From Lysobacterales bacterium (lineage in GTDB: Bacteria > Pseudomonadota > Gammaproteobacteria > Xanthomonadales > Xanthomonadaceae): DNA of 64,000 bases. The translations under genes were made by a program, and so were the position numbers. The stretch spans positions 56,862-120,861 of the forward strand of contig JAFLDZ010000009.1 in NCBI GenBank assembly GCA_017302135.1. The letters run 5' to 3'. Every line of letters begins with the position of its first letter. Position 1 is the first letter of the stretch. The notes under the pieces are model-generated. The model made no database searches. It was not told where the DNA came from and saw only the letters and a program-made list of their open reading frames with translations. Below are positions 19,007-27,641 of this stretch, piece after piece.

Positions 19007-19756
19007 TCAACTCTCCGACTTCCGCCCCACCAGCTTCGCCGCAACGATCCCCGCCTCGTACAACAGACACATCGGGATCGCCAGCAGCAGCTGCGAAATC
19101 ACATCCGGCGGCGTGATCACCGCAGCAACGATGAAAATGCCGACGATCGCGTAGCCGCGCCATTCCGACAGCTGCTTCGGCGTCACCCAGCCCAGCATCA
19201 CCAGAATCACCAGCGCCACCGGCAACTCGAAGCTGATACCGAAAGCCAGGAAGATCACCAGCACGAAATCCAGATAGGCGTTGATGTCGGTCATCATCGC
19301 CACACCCTTGGGCGTGACCTTGGCCAAAAAACCGAAGACCGACGGCAGCACCACGAAGAACGCGAACGCGCAGCCGCTGTAGAACAGCACCAGTGCCGAC
19401 GCAAGCAGCGGCAGCGCCAGCCTTTTCTCGCGCTTGTACAGACCCGGCGCGACGAAGGCCCATGCCTGGTAAAGCAACCAAGGCATCACTGCGAACACGG
19501 CGACGAAGAACGCCAGTTTGAGCGGCGCGAAGAACGGAGACGCGACTTCCACCGCGATCAGTTGGCCGCCCTTGGGCAATTTGTCCAGCAATGGCTGCGC
19601 AAACCAGCCGTAGAGCGTATTGGCGAACGGCAGCAGACACACGAACACCAGCATCAGTCCCGCGAGGGCGCGGATCAGCCTTGCGCGCAATTCGATGAGA
19701 TGCGCGAACAGTCCGCTCTCCGCGCCTTCGAACGTATCCGGATCAGCGTCGGACAT
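19007..19756 (-). CDS. tatC: Sec-independent translocase subunit TatC
   Basis: 249 residues with six membrane helices. It binds twin-arginine signal peptides and, with TatA and TatB, exports folded proteins. Family marks are the N-terminal HLIELRARLIRALAG, the FxxF-rich region ASPFFAPLKLAFF and AFGISFELPV in the fourth segment. Length and order are typical. The gene overlaps tatB by 14 bases. The Tat substrate at 1492-2079 is a candidate client. Confidence 0.96.
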   Translation of the reverse strand: MSDADPDTFEGAESGLFAHLIELRARLIRALAGLMLVFVCLLPFANTLYGWFAQPLLDKLPKGGQLIAVEVASPFFAPLKLAFFVAVFAVMPWLLYQAWAFVAPGLYKREKRLALPLLASALVLFYSGCAFAFFVVLPSVFGFLAKVTPKGVAMMTDINAYLDFVLVIFLAFGISFELPVALVILVMLGWVTPKQLSEWRGYAIVGIFIVAAVITPPDVISQLLLAIPMCLLYEAGIVAAKLVGRKSES

Positions 19757-20147
19757 CGCTGTTCTCGTTGGTGATGCTTTCGCCGGTAGCCTCGATCATG
19801 GCCTTGTCGTCGCTGTCGATCAGCGCGGTGCTGTCGGCGGAGTCGTCCGTGTCGTCGCTTTCGATCTGCGCCTGCATCGTATCGAATTCGCGACGGGCTT
19901 CGGCCTGCGCCGTGCGGATGTCGGCGTCGATGTCGGCCACCGCCTGGCGGGTGTCGCGCAGCGTGCGCTTCAGTTCTTCCGAGGCCAGTTCGTTCTCCAG
20001 CTCGCTCTTCACCGAATACCACTGCGCACGCGCGCGGCGCACCCAGAGTCCGGCGAAGCGCGCCGCCTTGGGCAGGCGCTCGGGGCCGAGCACCACAAGG
20101 GCGACGATCGCGATCAGGAAGAGTTCGGAAAATCCGATGTCGAACAT
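19743..20147 (-). CDS. tatB: Sec-independent translocase subunit TatB
   Basis: 134 residues. The start MFDIGFSELFLIAIVALVVLGPERLP is the TatB signature with one membrane helix, a proline-containing hinge and an amphipathic helix, followed by a charged cytoplasmic tail rich in D/E. TatB holds the TatC-bound precursor. The start at 20147 is chosen because it gives this exact N-terminus; an upstream ATG would add 13 unrelated residues. Confidence 0.95.
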   Translation of the reverse strand: MFDIGFSELFLIAIVALVVLGPERLPKAARFAGLWVRRARAQWYSVKSELENELASEELKRTLRDTRQAVADIDADIRTAQAEARREFDTMQAQIESDDTDDSADSTALIDSDDKAMIEATGESITNENSDVRR

Positions 20148-20208
20148 GATGGGCGTGAATGAAGGACGCATCGCGGGGCCGGCCATGACGGCCGGCGCCC
20201 TGCGAAGA

Positions 20209-20430
20209 TCAGCGCGCGACGTTGTCGTCGTTGCGCTGCGACTCGCTCGAAGATTCGTTCTTCGACTGGTCGCTCAGCTGCGCGGGTTTTTCCTCGTCGC
20301 GCATGCCTTTCTTGAACTCTTTGACCGCACTGCCGATGTCTTTGGCGCCGCTGGTCAGGCGCTTGGTGCCGAACACCAGCAGCACGATGATCAGCACGAC
20401 GATCCAGTGACCGATACCCCAAGCGCCCAT
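20209..20430 (-). CDS. tatA: Sec-independent translocase subunit TatA
   Basis: 73 residues: [21 protein letters not shown] membrane helix, then [21 protein letters not shown] amphipathic helix, the FKKGM motif and an acidic/Q/S-rich tail. It forms the pore-like assembly of the Tat system. It is the first gene of tatABC on the minus strand, 61 bases before tatB. Confidence 0.96.
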   Translation of the reverse strand: MGAWGIGHWIVVLIIVLLVFGTKRLTSGAKDIGSAVKEFKKGMRDEEKPAQLSDQSKNESSSESQRNDDNVAR

Positions 20431-20478
20431 GATGTTTCTCGCTGTCTGTGAAAAAGCCGGTCAAGGATACCGCAGTCG

Positions 20479-20506
20479 CCGGACCCCGACCTTGACGGGG
20501 GTCCGG
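20479..20506 (-). terminator. hairpin terminator after the SYLF gene
   Basis: Stem CCGGACCCC / GGGGTCCGG (20479-20487, 20498-20506) with a 10-base loop, 19 bases past the SYLF stop and before tatA. There is no long T run. Confidence 0.5.
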
Positions 20507-20524
20507 ATCATCGCGGCGTCGACT

Positions 20525-21382
20525 TCACGGCGTGGCCGGCAACGCCTCGACTTTGGCGGGATTGTCGACTGCCTCGAACGGCTGCGGCTGCGGTTCGACG
20601 GTCGCAGGGGTGGTCGTGGGTGTCGTATCGATCGCCGGGTTGGCCTGGGGAGCCGGTGCCGGAGCATCGTCGTCGTCCGCGCGTGCGGCGCGTGCGGATG
20701 CACTCGCTTCGGCCAGGCGGCTGCGGAAGGCGGCGATCGCTGGCGAGGGCTCCTGTTGCGCGCGGCCTTCGAAGATCATCCGTGGCGTCGTATCCTGACC
20801 GTAGACGGCCTCGTTGGCCTTGTCGTCCATCGACAGCACCGCGCCGTCGAGGGCGACACCTGCGAACAGGCCGCGGGCGCGGGACCAGGACCAGATCTCG
20901 GCCTTCATCTGGCCGTCGGTGGAGGCCGAGGCATTACGCCCCATCGGGCCTGCGGCGACGCCGGCATCGGCGCCGAGGGTGAATTTGCCGTTGACGATGG
21001 AATCCAGTCCGCGCTCGCTGCGGAACACCAGCACCACGTCGGCGGACTGCACGCCCACCTGCAAACCGATGCTGCCGCCGGTGAGGGTCACGAAGCCCGG
21101 GTTCGACCAGCCGCCGTCGGCGGTGCGTACCGACAGCACGCCGTGGCCGCGGCGGCCGCCCAGCACCAGTCCGGCCTTGATGGTGTCGGGCACGATCACG
21201 ATCGCCTTGGCTTCGTCGAGCAGCTTGTCGGGAATCGAGGATTCGGGGATCGCCTGGATCTCCGCCAGCACGCGCACGGCATTCTCGGCCTGGGCGTCTT
21301 CGCGGGGTCCGGCGTGCGCGGTGGCGGCGAAAACCAGCGACAGCGCGAGGGACAGGGCAGTGATCTGCGTGCGGTGCGACAT
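20525..21382 (-). CDS. SYLF (Ysc84) lipid-binding domain protein, exported
   Basis: 285 residues. A Sec signal (ITALSLALSLVFAATAHAG) precedes a SYLF domain (about 35-210): IPDKLLDEAKAIVIVPDTIKAG, VLGGRRGHGVLSVR and PGFVTLTGGSIGLQVGVQ. SYLF domains bind membrane lipids. The last 80 residues are low-complexity A/P/T/D. Function in bacteria is not firmly known; a periplasmic or envelope role is likely. It is transcribed towards tatABC and divergent from hemH. Confidence 0.88.
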   Translation of the reverse strand: MSHRTQITALSLALSLVFAATAHAGPREDAQAENAVRVLAEIQAIPESSIPDKLLDEAKAIVIVPDTIKAGLVLGGRRGHGVLSVRTADGGWSNPGFVTLTGGSIGLQVGVQSADVVLVFRSERGLDSIVNGKFTLGADAGVAAGPMGRNASASTDGQMKAEIWSWSRARGLFAGVALDGAVLSMDDKANEAVYGQDTTPRMIFEGRAQQEPSPAIAAFRSRLAEASASARAARADDDDAPAPAPQANPAIDTTPTTTPATVEPQPQPFEAVDNPAKVEALPATP

Positions 21383-21489
21383 GGACGGTACGTCTCCAGC
21401 GGGGTTGCCGCGGAGCGTAGTCCGGAAGCGATGAACCTTGCCAGTCTGCGCGCCCCGCCGCTGACGGCTGCGGCCCCAGCTGTCATCCT

Positions 21490-22533
21490 ATGCCGATGTC
21501 AGCCAACGCCTCCCCATTGTCCGTGAACGCGTCGTCCGTGAGCGCATCGTCCGCGAAGCCTGCGGTCCTGCTGGTCAATCTGGGCACGCCCGATGCGCCT
21601 ACCGCATCGGCGGTGCGCCGTTATCTGGCCGAATTCCTCCACGACTATCGCGTGGTGCCCCTTAGCCGCTGGCTGTGGTGCCCGATCCTGCATTTCGTCA
21701 TCCTGCCGCTGCGCGGACCGAAAGTCGCGAAGAAATACGCCGAGGTCTGGCTCCCCGGCGGCTCGCCGCTGGCGGTGCACACCGCGAATCTCGCCGCAGC
21801 GATGCAGGAACGGCTGCCCGATCTGCGGGTGGCGTACGCGATGCGCTACGGCAATCCGTCGATGACGAACACGGTGGCCGCGCTGCGCGCCGAGGGCGTG
21901 GACGAGATCGTGGTGCTGCCGCTGTATCCGCAATATTCGACGACCACCACCGCATCGGTCGCCGACAAGGTCGACACGCTGGAATGCGACTACGACGAAG
22001 ACGAACTGCAGTTCCGGGTCATCGACGAGTATCACCTCGATCCGGCATGGGTCGCGGCGGTCGCCGATTCGATCCGCGCGTACTGGGCCGAACACGGGCG
22101 CGGCGAGCGATTGATGTTCTCGTTCCACGGCATTCCGCAGCGTCTGGTCGATGCCGGCGATCCGTACCGGCAGCAGTCGCAGGCCAGCGTCGATGCGATC
22201 GTCGCTGCGCTGGGCGACGTCCCGGGATTCGTGCGCGAAGACACGATGCTCACGTTCCAGTCGCGCTTCGGCCGCGAACCGTGGCTGCAGCCGTACACCG
22301 ACAAGACCCTCGAAGCCCTGGGCGCCGAGGGCGTGAAGAAGATCGACATCGTCTGCCCGGGTTTCGCGGTGGATTGTCTGGAAACACTGGAAGAAATCAC
22401 CGTCGAGAACGCGGCGCTGTTCCGCGCGGCCGGCGGCGAATCCTTGAACTACATTCCCTGCCTCAATGCCTCGCCCGCGCACGCCGATGCGCTTGCGGCG
22501 CTGGCGCGGCGACATCTTCGCGGAGCGGCGTGA
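21490..22533 (+). CDS. hemH: ferrochelatase
   Basis: 347 residues. It inserts ferrous iron into protoporphyrin IX, the last step of protoheme synthesis, at the inner membrane. Marks: VLLVNLGTPDAPTASAVRRYL at the start, QYSTTTTASV, the catalytic histidine in MFSFHGIP, and FQSRFGREPWLQPYTDKTL. The N-terminus has about 22 extra S/A-rich residues; an ATG at 21499 or a later start could be the true one. The stop overlaps the start of the following hydrolase by one base. Confidence 0.96.
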   Translation: MPMSANASPLSVNASSVSASSAKPAVLLVNLGTPDAPTASAVRRYLAEFLHDYRVVPLSRWLWCPILHFVILPLRGPKVAKKYAEVWLPGGSPLAVHTANLAAAMQERLPDLRVAYAMRYGNPSMTNTVAALRAEGVDEIVVLPLYPQYSTTTTASVADKVDTLECDYDEDELQFRVIDEYHLDPAWVAAVADSIRAYWAEHGRGERLMFSFHGIPQRLVDAGDPYRQQSQASVDAIVAALGDVPGFVREDTMLTFQSRFGREPWLQPYTDKTLEALGAEGVKKIDIVCPGFAVDCLETLEEITVENAALFRAAGGESLNYIPCLNASPAHADALAALARRHLRGAA

Positions 22534-23369
22534 TGCGCGATATCGTTCTGGACACCGCGCGCGGCCGCTTCGGTGCGTTGCGCAACGGCAACACCGGCGG
22601 CGTGCCGCTGCTGGCCCTGCACGGCTGGCTGGACAACGCGGCGAGCTTCCTGCCGATGGCGCCGATGCTGGGCGGCTACGATCTGGTGGCGTTGGACATG
22701 CCCGGTCACGGCCGCAGCTTCCATTACCCGGCCGACGCCGAATACAGCCTGTTCAGCACGATTCTCGATGTGCTCGCCGCCGCCGATACGCTGGGTTGGG
22801 AGCGTTTCGCGGTGCTCGGTCATTCGATGGGCGGCGCGATCGCCAGCATGCTCGCCACGGCCGCGCCGGAGCGCATCGAGCATCTGTTCCTGATCGAAGC
22901 GCTCGGCCCGCTGTCCGGTTCCGAAGACAGCACCGCCAGCCGCCTGCGCGATTCGGTGACCCAACGCCGCGCACTCGACGGCAAGCGCAAGCGCGTATTC
23001 ACCGATCCAGACGTGGCCGTGCAGGCACGCATGCAGACCAATATCGCCGCGCTGGACGAAGCCTCGTCGCGCTTGCTGATCGAACGCGGCATCCGCGCGG
23101 TCGAGGGTGGTTTCGAGTGGAGCAGCGATGTACGGCTGACGCTGCCGACCGCAGTTCGCATGTCCGAAACCCAGGTGCACGATTGCCTGCGTGCGATCGT
23201 CTGTCCGGTGGTGTTGCTGGTCGCCGATCCCACCCCACCGTATTTCACCCCGGCCATGCGCGATGCGCGGGTGGCCCGCGTGCCGCAGATCCGGAGCATG
23301 TCGCTGCCCGGCAGTCATCATCTGCACATGACCCATCCCGCAGAGGTCATCGCGGCGTTGGGGCTGTAG
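22533..23369 (+). CDS. alpha/beta-hydrolase
   Basis: 278 residues. Alpha/beta-hydrolase fold with the oxyanion strand LLALHGWLDNAASF, nucleophile serine in VLGHSMGGA (G-H-S-M-G), acid residue in LLVADPTPP and C-terminal histidine in PGSHHLHMTHP. No signal peptide. The substrate cannot be told from sequence. It is translationally coupled to hemH by the overlap TGATG. Confidence 0.88.
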   Translation: MRDIVLDTARGRFGALRNGNTGGVPLLALHGWLDNAASFLPMAPMLGGYDLVALDMPGHGRSFHYPADAEYSLFSTILDVLAAADTLGWERFAVLGHSMGGAIASMLATAAPERIEHLFLIEALGPLSGSEDSTASRLRDSVTQRRALDGKRKRVFTDPDVAVQARMQTNIAALDEASSRLLIERGIRAVEGGFEWSSDVRLTLPTAVRMSETQVHDCLRAIVCPVVLLVADPTPPYFTPAMRDARVARVPQIRSMSLPGSHHLHMTHPAEVIAALGL

Positions 23370-23382
23370 GCGCGTTGCCGTC

Positions 23383-23500
23383 GTGGGAGGGCCTTCAGGC
23401 CCGAACAGATCGTCCGTCGCGGAAGATTCCTTATCCCGTTGCAGCGCGGCAGGCGGTGCTGCATCAGTTTCGTGCGCGGTCGGGCCTGAAGGCCCTCCCA
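23383..23500. repeat. REP-like inverted pair (22-bp arms)
   Basis: Arm 23383-23404 (starts GTGGGAGGGCCTTCAGG) is repeated as a perfect inverted copy at 23479-23500. Each arm is itself a small palindrome (GGCCTTCAGGCC). It lies between two convergent genes and may act as a bidirectional terminator or a REP/BIME element. Confidence 0.75.
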
Positions 23501-23534
23501 CAGTGGAGTACTGCTCCCCTCAACCAGACGCAGT

Positions 23535-24347
23535 TCAGCGCAACAGCGCCTGCAGCGTCGCCTTGATCCTGCGGCCTTCGCTGCGGAAATATTCGCGCTG
23601 GTCGCGCCATTGCGGATAACGCGCTTCGACCTCGTGCCAGTACGCGGGCGAGTGATCGTGGTGGATCAGGTGACACAGTTCGTGCACCAGCACGTACTCG
23701 AACGCGGCGGGTGGCGCCAGCACCAGCGACAGATCCAGGGCGAGCGTGCCGTCGGGCGCCAGCGAGCCCCACTGCGAGCTCATCACTTTCAGCTGCACCC
23801 GGCGCGGCGCGCGCGGTATGGAGGGCAGATACAGCGGCATCCAGCGACCGATGTCCGCACGCGCTTCTGCTTCGTAGAAATCGCGCAGCGCGCGGTGCAT
23901 CGCCGGGCCGCCGGCGCGTGCGTTGGTCTGGAACACCAGACCAACGCCATCGCGCTGGATCGCGGTGAAGCGTCCGCGCTCCCAGCGCAGCGGCACTGTT
24001 CCGCCGCGCAGCGGCAGAGACGCGCTTTCGTCGCGACGCAGGGCGGTGTCGTCGGCGTTCACCAGCTGGTCGAGCTGTGCGTGCAGCCAGTCGCGATGCT
24101 CGATCAGGAAACGTTCGCCGGCCACCAGGCTCGCACGCTGCGGCAAGGTGAGGCGGACGCCGCGCTCGCTCACCGACAGCTTGATCCGGCGCGCGCGCGG
24201 ATCGCGCACGCGCAAGACATCGACGCTGCGTCCGTCGTCGAGCTGCAGCGGCACGCGGTCGCGCTGTTGAGTGCGGACCTCGGTGGCGCGCGTCGCCGTG
24301 GGGCGTGCGAGGTGCGTGAGTCCGCGAAGACGGAAACGGAAAGGCAT
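23535..24347 (-). CDS. YgjP-type metal-dependent hydrolase (DUF45)
   Basis: 270 residues. The zinc-binding motif HELCHLIHHDHSPAYW has the HExxH core and the downstream H/W pattern of the YgjP/WLM peptidase clan. SSQWGSLAPDGTLALDLSLVLAP before it is the usual substrate-groove region. The N-terminal half has the basic DPRARRIKLSVSERGV strand typical of the family. Cellular substrates are not known. Confidence 0.88.
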   Translation of the reverse strand: MPFRFRLRGLTHLARPTATRATEVRTQQRDRVPLQLDDGRSVDVLRVRDPRARRIKLSVSERGVRLTLPQRASLVAGERFLIEHRDWLHAQLDQLVNADDTALRRDESASLPLRGGTVPLRWERGRFTAIQRDGVGLVFQTNARAGGPAMHRALRDFYEAEARADIGRWMPLYLPSIPRAPRRVQLKVMSSQWGSLAPDGTLALDLSLVLAPPAAFEYVLVHELCHLIHHDHSPAYWHEVEARYPQWRDQREYFRSEGRRIKATLQALLR

Positions 24348-24405
24348 GCGAAATGCTACCCGTTGCGCATTGCACGGGGAAGCGCTGCCGCCATGCGCCG
24401 TGATG

Positions 24406-25311
24406 TCATTCCGCTTTCGACAGTTTCAGCGCCGGTTCCAGGGTCAGGAACAGCCGCCGCACTTCTCCGCTCAGCAGCGCGAAGCGGGCGCCCAGTTCGG
24501 CGCGCATGTCCTCGCGTTCGTCGGATTCGAGCTGATCGACCGCGCCATCGAGGAATTTCAGCTTGCGGATGATCAGATCTTCGCCGAGCACGAAGCTCAG
24601 GTGATCGTCCAGCGTCAGCGCCAGCCGTGTGACCTGCTTGCCGGCTTCCAGGTGCTTGGCGATTTCATCGCTCTGCAGCTCCTGATGCTGGCATTTCACG
24701 ATCGCGCCGTTGTCGGTGGGGTCGCGCAGTTCGCATTCGTCGCCCAGCGACAGGCCCTGCGGCAGCGGATCGCCGGCGATCCAGCTGGTCAGGATCGAGC
24801 GCGGCGCGACTTCGGCGTTCAGCGGCAGCGCCGGGAAACTGCCCATGGCGTGACGCACGTCGGACACCACCGCTTCGGCGGTCTTGCGCGACGAGGTGTC
24901 GACCGCGATGAAGCCGTTGGCGCAGTCGATCATCGCGTCGGTGCGGCCCGGGCGCACGAAGGCGCGCGGCAGCAATTCGTGAACCAGATCTTCCTTCAGG
25001 CGCTTGCGCGCGCGGCCACCCAGTTTGCGGCCTTCCTTCTCTTCGATCTCTTCGAGTTTCTTCTGCAGCAGATCATTCACCACTGCGCCGGGCAGAAGCT
25101 TGTCCTCGCTGCCGGCGGCCAGCCAGATCGCATCGCCGAGACGGTGCGACAGCGTTTCGGTGTCGGCGCGGCCGAACGGCGGCACGAAGCCCCGCGACGA
25201 CATTTCCAGCGCACCGACCGGCTTGAGCGTGCATTCGGCGAGACCGGTGTCGAGGTCGGAGAAGTTCAGTGAAGCGGGGAAGCGGAAGAAGGTCAGGTTT
25301 CTGAAGAACAT
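24406..25311 (-). CDS. rdgC: recombination-associated protein RdgC
   Basis: 301 residues, the normal size. RdgC is a ring-shaped dimer that binds double-stranded DNA and limits RecA filament formation. Recognised from MFFRNLTFFRFP, the GFVPPFGR segment, the ALEMSSRG turn and the C-terminal LKFLDGAVDQLESDEREDMR. It is nucleoid-associated and monocistronic here. Confidence 0.95.
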   Translation of the reverse strand: MFFRNLTFFRFPASLNFSDLDTGLAECTLKPVGALEMSSRGFVPPFGRADTETLSHRLGDAIWLAAGSEDKLLPGAVVNDLLQKKLEEIEEKEGRKLGGRARKRLKEDLVHELLPRAFVRPGRTDAMIDCANGFIAVDTSSRKTAEAVVSDVRHAMGSFPALPLNAEVAPRSILTSWIAGDPLPQGLSLGDECELRDPTDNGAIVKCQHQELQSDEIAKHLEAGKQVTRLALTLDDHLSFVLGEDLIIRKLKFLDGAVDQLESDEREDMRAELGARFALLSGEVRRLFLTLEPALKLSKAE

Positions 25312-25343
25312 TGAATACCCATGATGCGTTGATTGCGATCGTC

Positions 25344-25425
25344 GTCCCCGCGAAGGCGGGGACCCAGTGACTTGCGTGGAACTATCGGGAACATGAAAAG
25401 ACGCCGCGTCCCCGCGCTCGCGGGG
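25344..25425. repeat. short G+C-rich palindromes (REP-like)
   Basis: Hairpin GTCCCCGC-gaag-GCGGGGAC (25344-25363) is followed by a second one of similar type (around 25405-25425, CCCCGCG-ctcg-CGGGGG). They sit between ttcA and rdgC, both on the minus strand, and may end the ttcA side or be dispersed repeats. Confidence 0.5.
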
Positions 25426-25446
25426 GCGACGGCCAAAACCGGGGCA

Positions 25447-26346
25447 TCAGACGTCTTCCGTCGTGGGCGTGACCGGTTCGCCCATCAACCATGCATGCGC
25501 ATCCGGCATGTCGCCGGCACCGCGCCGGCCCAGCGAGAGGAAATCGAACAGCTTGGGATCGCCCAGCTGTGCCGGGCGCACATCGCCCAGCGCGCGCGCG
25601 ATCTGTTCGATGCGCCCCGGCGTGTCGCGCTCCCAGGCGTCCATCATCTTTTTCACCTGCTTGCGCTGCAGGTTCTCCTGCGAGCCGCACAGGTTACACG
25701 GGATGATCGGAAACCGTTTCGTTTCGGCGTATGCGGCGATGTCGTCTTCGCGCACGTACGCCAGCGGCCGGATCACCACGTGCTTGCCGTCGTCGCTCAG
25801 CAGTTTCGGCGCCATGCCGGCGAGCTTCGAATGGAAGAACAGATTCAGGAAAAATGTCGCCACGAGGTCGTCGCGATGGTGGCCCAGCGCGATCTTGGTG
25901 AACCCTTCGGCTTCCGCACAGGCATACAGCGCGCCGCGCCGCAGACGCGAACACAGCGAACACATCGTCTTGCCTTCGGGCACCACGCGCGTGACCACCG
26001 AGTAGGTGTCCTGTTCCAGGATTCTGTAATCCACGCCGTGCGAGCGCAGATAGTCCGGCAACACGTGTCCGGGAAAGTCCGGCTGTTTCTGATCGAGATT
26101 GACCGCCGTGATCGAGAACGACACCGGCGCTTTCTTCTGCAGTTGCAGCAGCAGATCGAGCAGCGTGTAGCTGTCCTTGCCGCCGGACAGGCACACCATC
26201 ACCTTGTCGCCGTCTTCGATCATGCCGAAATCCGCGATCGCGCGGCCGACCTGGTGACGCAGACGCTTCGCGAGACGGTGGGCTTCATGCGCGGCGCGCC
26301 GGCCGGGCGACGGCAGCGGTTCGGACAGGGGCAGGAGGGTGCTCAT
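25447..26346 (-). CDS. ttcA: tRNA 2-thiocytidine(32) synthetase
   Basis: 299 residues. It thiolates C32 of certain tRNAs using ATP and a [4Fe-4S] cluster. The PP-loop [16 protein letters not shown] is at about residues 52-66; the two CxxC pairs are [11 protein letters not shown] and [29 protein letters not shown] completes the active site. Length is typical. It is divergent from the BON lipoprotein gene. Confidence 0.96.
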   Translation of the reverse strand: MSTLLPLSEPLPSPGRRAAHEAHRLAKRLRHQVGRAIADFGMIEDGDKVMVCLSGGKDSYTLLDLLLQLQKKAPVSFSITAVNLDQKQPDFPGHVLPDYLRSHGVDYRILEQDTYSVVTRVVPEGKTMCSLCSRLRRGALYACAEAEGFTKIALGHHRDDLVATFFLNLFFHSKLAGMAPKLLSDDGKHVVIRPLAYVREDDIAAYAETKRFPIIPCNLCGSQENLQRKQVKKMMDAWERDTPGRIEQIARALGDVRPAQLGDPKLFDFLSLGRRGAGDMPDAHAWLMGEPVTPTTEDV

Positions 26347-26473
26347 GGGTCGCGCATTTTAGCCGGATCGTGTTTCGACACATCGTGCGCCGCGCCCGGT
26401 GAGCGCGGCAGAATGCAATACACCGACCCTTGCGAAGACATGTAACGCATTGATTCTCATGGCTCGAAACGCT

Positions 26474-26488
26474 TGGCACGCGCCTTGT
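26474..26488 (+). promoter_or_regulatory. sigma-54 promoter for the BON lipoprotein gene
   Basis: TTGGCACG-CGCC-TTGT: the -24 GG (26475-26476) and the -12 element are at the canonical spacing of sigma-54 promoters (consensus TGGCACG-N4-TTGCW). It lies about 57 bases upstream of the start codon. Confidence 0.7.
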
Positions 26489-26544
26489 AAGGGAGAGAGG
26501 GCCGGAGTCTTTTCCCGGCATCCCCCAAGCGTTTGGAGATAGGC

Positions 26545-26910
26545 ATGAGCAACACCCTGTTCGATCGTTCCCGCACGATGCTTTCGCTGATGCTCCTGGC
26601 GGTTCTGACGGCAGGCTGCGCATCGATGGCCACATCCGACAAGGCACCCGGTGAGCGTACGAAAGCCTACGAGGATTCGCAGCAGCCGGTGAACGACGGC
26701 TGGATCACCACGAAGGTGAAGGCCGACCTGCTGGTCACCGAAGAAACCAAGGGCCTCGACATCAACGTCACCACCACCAACGGTGTGGTCACGCTGTCCG
26801 GCAAGCTCGACAACGCAATGCAGGTCGACAAGGCCGTGGCCGTCGCCCGTGCCATCAAGGGCGTGATCTCCGTCGACGCCACCACGCTGACCGTGAAACC
26901 GCGTCGCTGA
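26545..26910 (+). CDS. BON-domain lipoprotein (OsmY-like)
   Basis: 121 residues. The signal peptide ends in the lipobox LTAGC, so the cysteine is lipidated. The mature part has one BON domain: [33 protein letters not shown] and [15 protein letters not shown] domains occur in osmotic-stress and outer-membrane-stabilising proteins. The ATG at 26545 follows GGAG. CsbD lies 68 bases downstream, probably in the same transcript; a sigma-54-type promoter is upstream. Confidence 0.9.
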   Translation: MSNTLFDRSRTMLSLMLLAVLTAGCASMATSDKAPGERTKAYEDSQQPVNDGWITTKVKADLLVTEETKGLDINVTTTNGVVTLSGKLDNAMQVDKAVAVARAIKGVISVDATTLTVKPRR

Positions 26911-26978
26911 CGCCACCGCGCAGCGATCGCCCCGACGGGCAACGCCGCCCGTTCCAACTCCCACAAAGGAAAACACGC

Positions 26979-27185
26979 ATGAATACCGACATCATCAAAG
27001 GCAAGTGGAAGCAGCTCAACGGCAAGATCAAGGCCCAGTGGGGCAATCTCACCGACGACGATCTGACCATCGCCGAAGGCAACAGCGAATACCTCGCCGG
27101 CAAGGTCCAGGAACGCTATGGCGTGACCAAGGACATCGCAGTGAAGCAGGTCGAGGATTTCGAAAAGACCATTCGCGACAACTGA
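26979..27185 (+). CDS. CsbD-family stress-response protein
   Basis: 68 residues, the family size. [20 protein letters not shown] and [19 protein letters not shown] are diagnostic of CsbD/YjbJ. The product is a small, highly charged cytoplasmic protein induced by general stress in several bacteria. An AAAGGA ribosome binding site precedes it. It follows the BON lipoprotein gene. Confidence 0.93.
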   Translation: MNTDIIKGKWKQLNGKIKAQWGNLTDDDLTIAEGNSEYLAGKVQERYGVTKDIAVKQVEDFEKTIRDN

Positions 27186-27287
27186 GTCGCGCACCCCGCT
27201 CTCGCCGACGCCCGTGCAGGCGCGCGATGAGTCGTCCGCTGTGGCCCTGACACTCTCCCCCCCAGGCCCACAGCGACACAGCGGATG

Positions 27288-27331
27288 CCCCGTCCGTACC
27301 CCAGGTTCCACCCCCGCCGGTACGGACGGGG
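27288..27331. other. strong 13-bp hairpin in a long gap
   Basis: CCCCGTCCGTACC (27288-27300) pairs perfectly with GGTACGGACGGGG (27319-27331); the loop is 18 bases and GGAT/ATCC extends the stem past one bulge. It lies in the 456-base gap 27186-27641, which has no convincing coding frame. It could be part of a 3' UTR or a small RNA that ends at the terminator at 27419-27453. Confidence 0.6.
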
Positions 27332-27418
27332 ATCCACCTCGCGATCGATCGCGTTCCGCTGCGATTTCCGAAGAACTCTCCCGGCACCCTCCGCAACACC
27401 GCTGAACAGGTCCCCTTG

Positions 27419-27453
27419 GCCGCCTCGTATCGTTTCGCGAGGCGGCTTTTTTT
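27419..27453 (+). terminator. rho-independent terminator with T7 tract
   Basis: Stem GCCGCCTCG / CGAGGCGGC (27419-27427, 27438-27446), 10-base loop, then seven Ts. It is the strongest terminator seen in the window and lies 234 bases past csbD. Confidence 0.9.
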
Positions 27454-27555
27454 GGCCCTGCGCCGATCGTGCGGAATACCCGAAACGGTTCCGGCACCGT
27501 GCAAGACGCCGGCCCATCGGGCATGGAACTCCAGCAACGGCGGGCTTTCCCGGGC

Positions 27556-27570
27556 TGGCACAGGGCTTGC
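27556..27570 (+). promoter_or_regulatory. sigma-54 promoter for the response-regulator operon
   Basis: TGGCAC-AGGGC-TTGC has -24 GG (27557-27558) and -12 GC (27569-27570) at exact spacing. It is 72 bases upstream of the ATG at 27642, just after the terminator at 27419-27453. The gene encodes a sigma-54 activator, so autoregulation is likely. Confidence 0.7.
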
Positions 27571-27641
27571 GGTGCACTTCCCGTCACCGCCGCGCTTTCC
27601 ATCGCACGCGATCCGCAGACGCCACCCGCAGGAGTCCCCGC

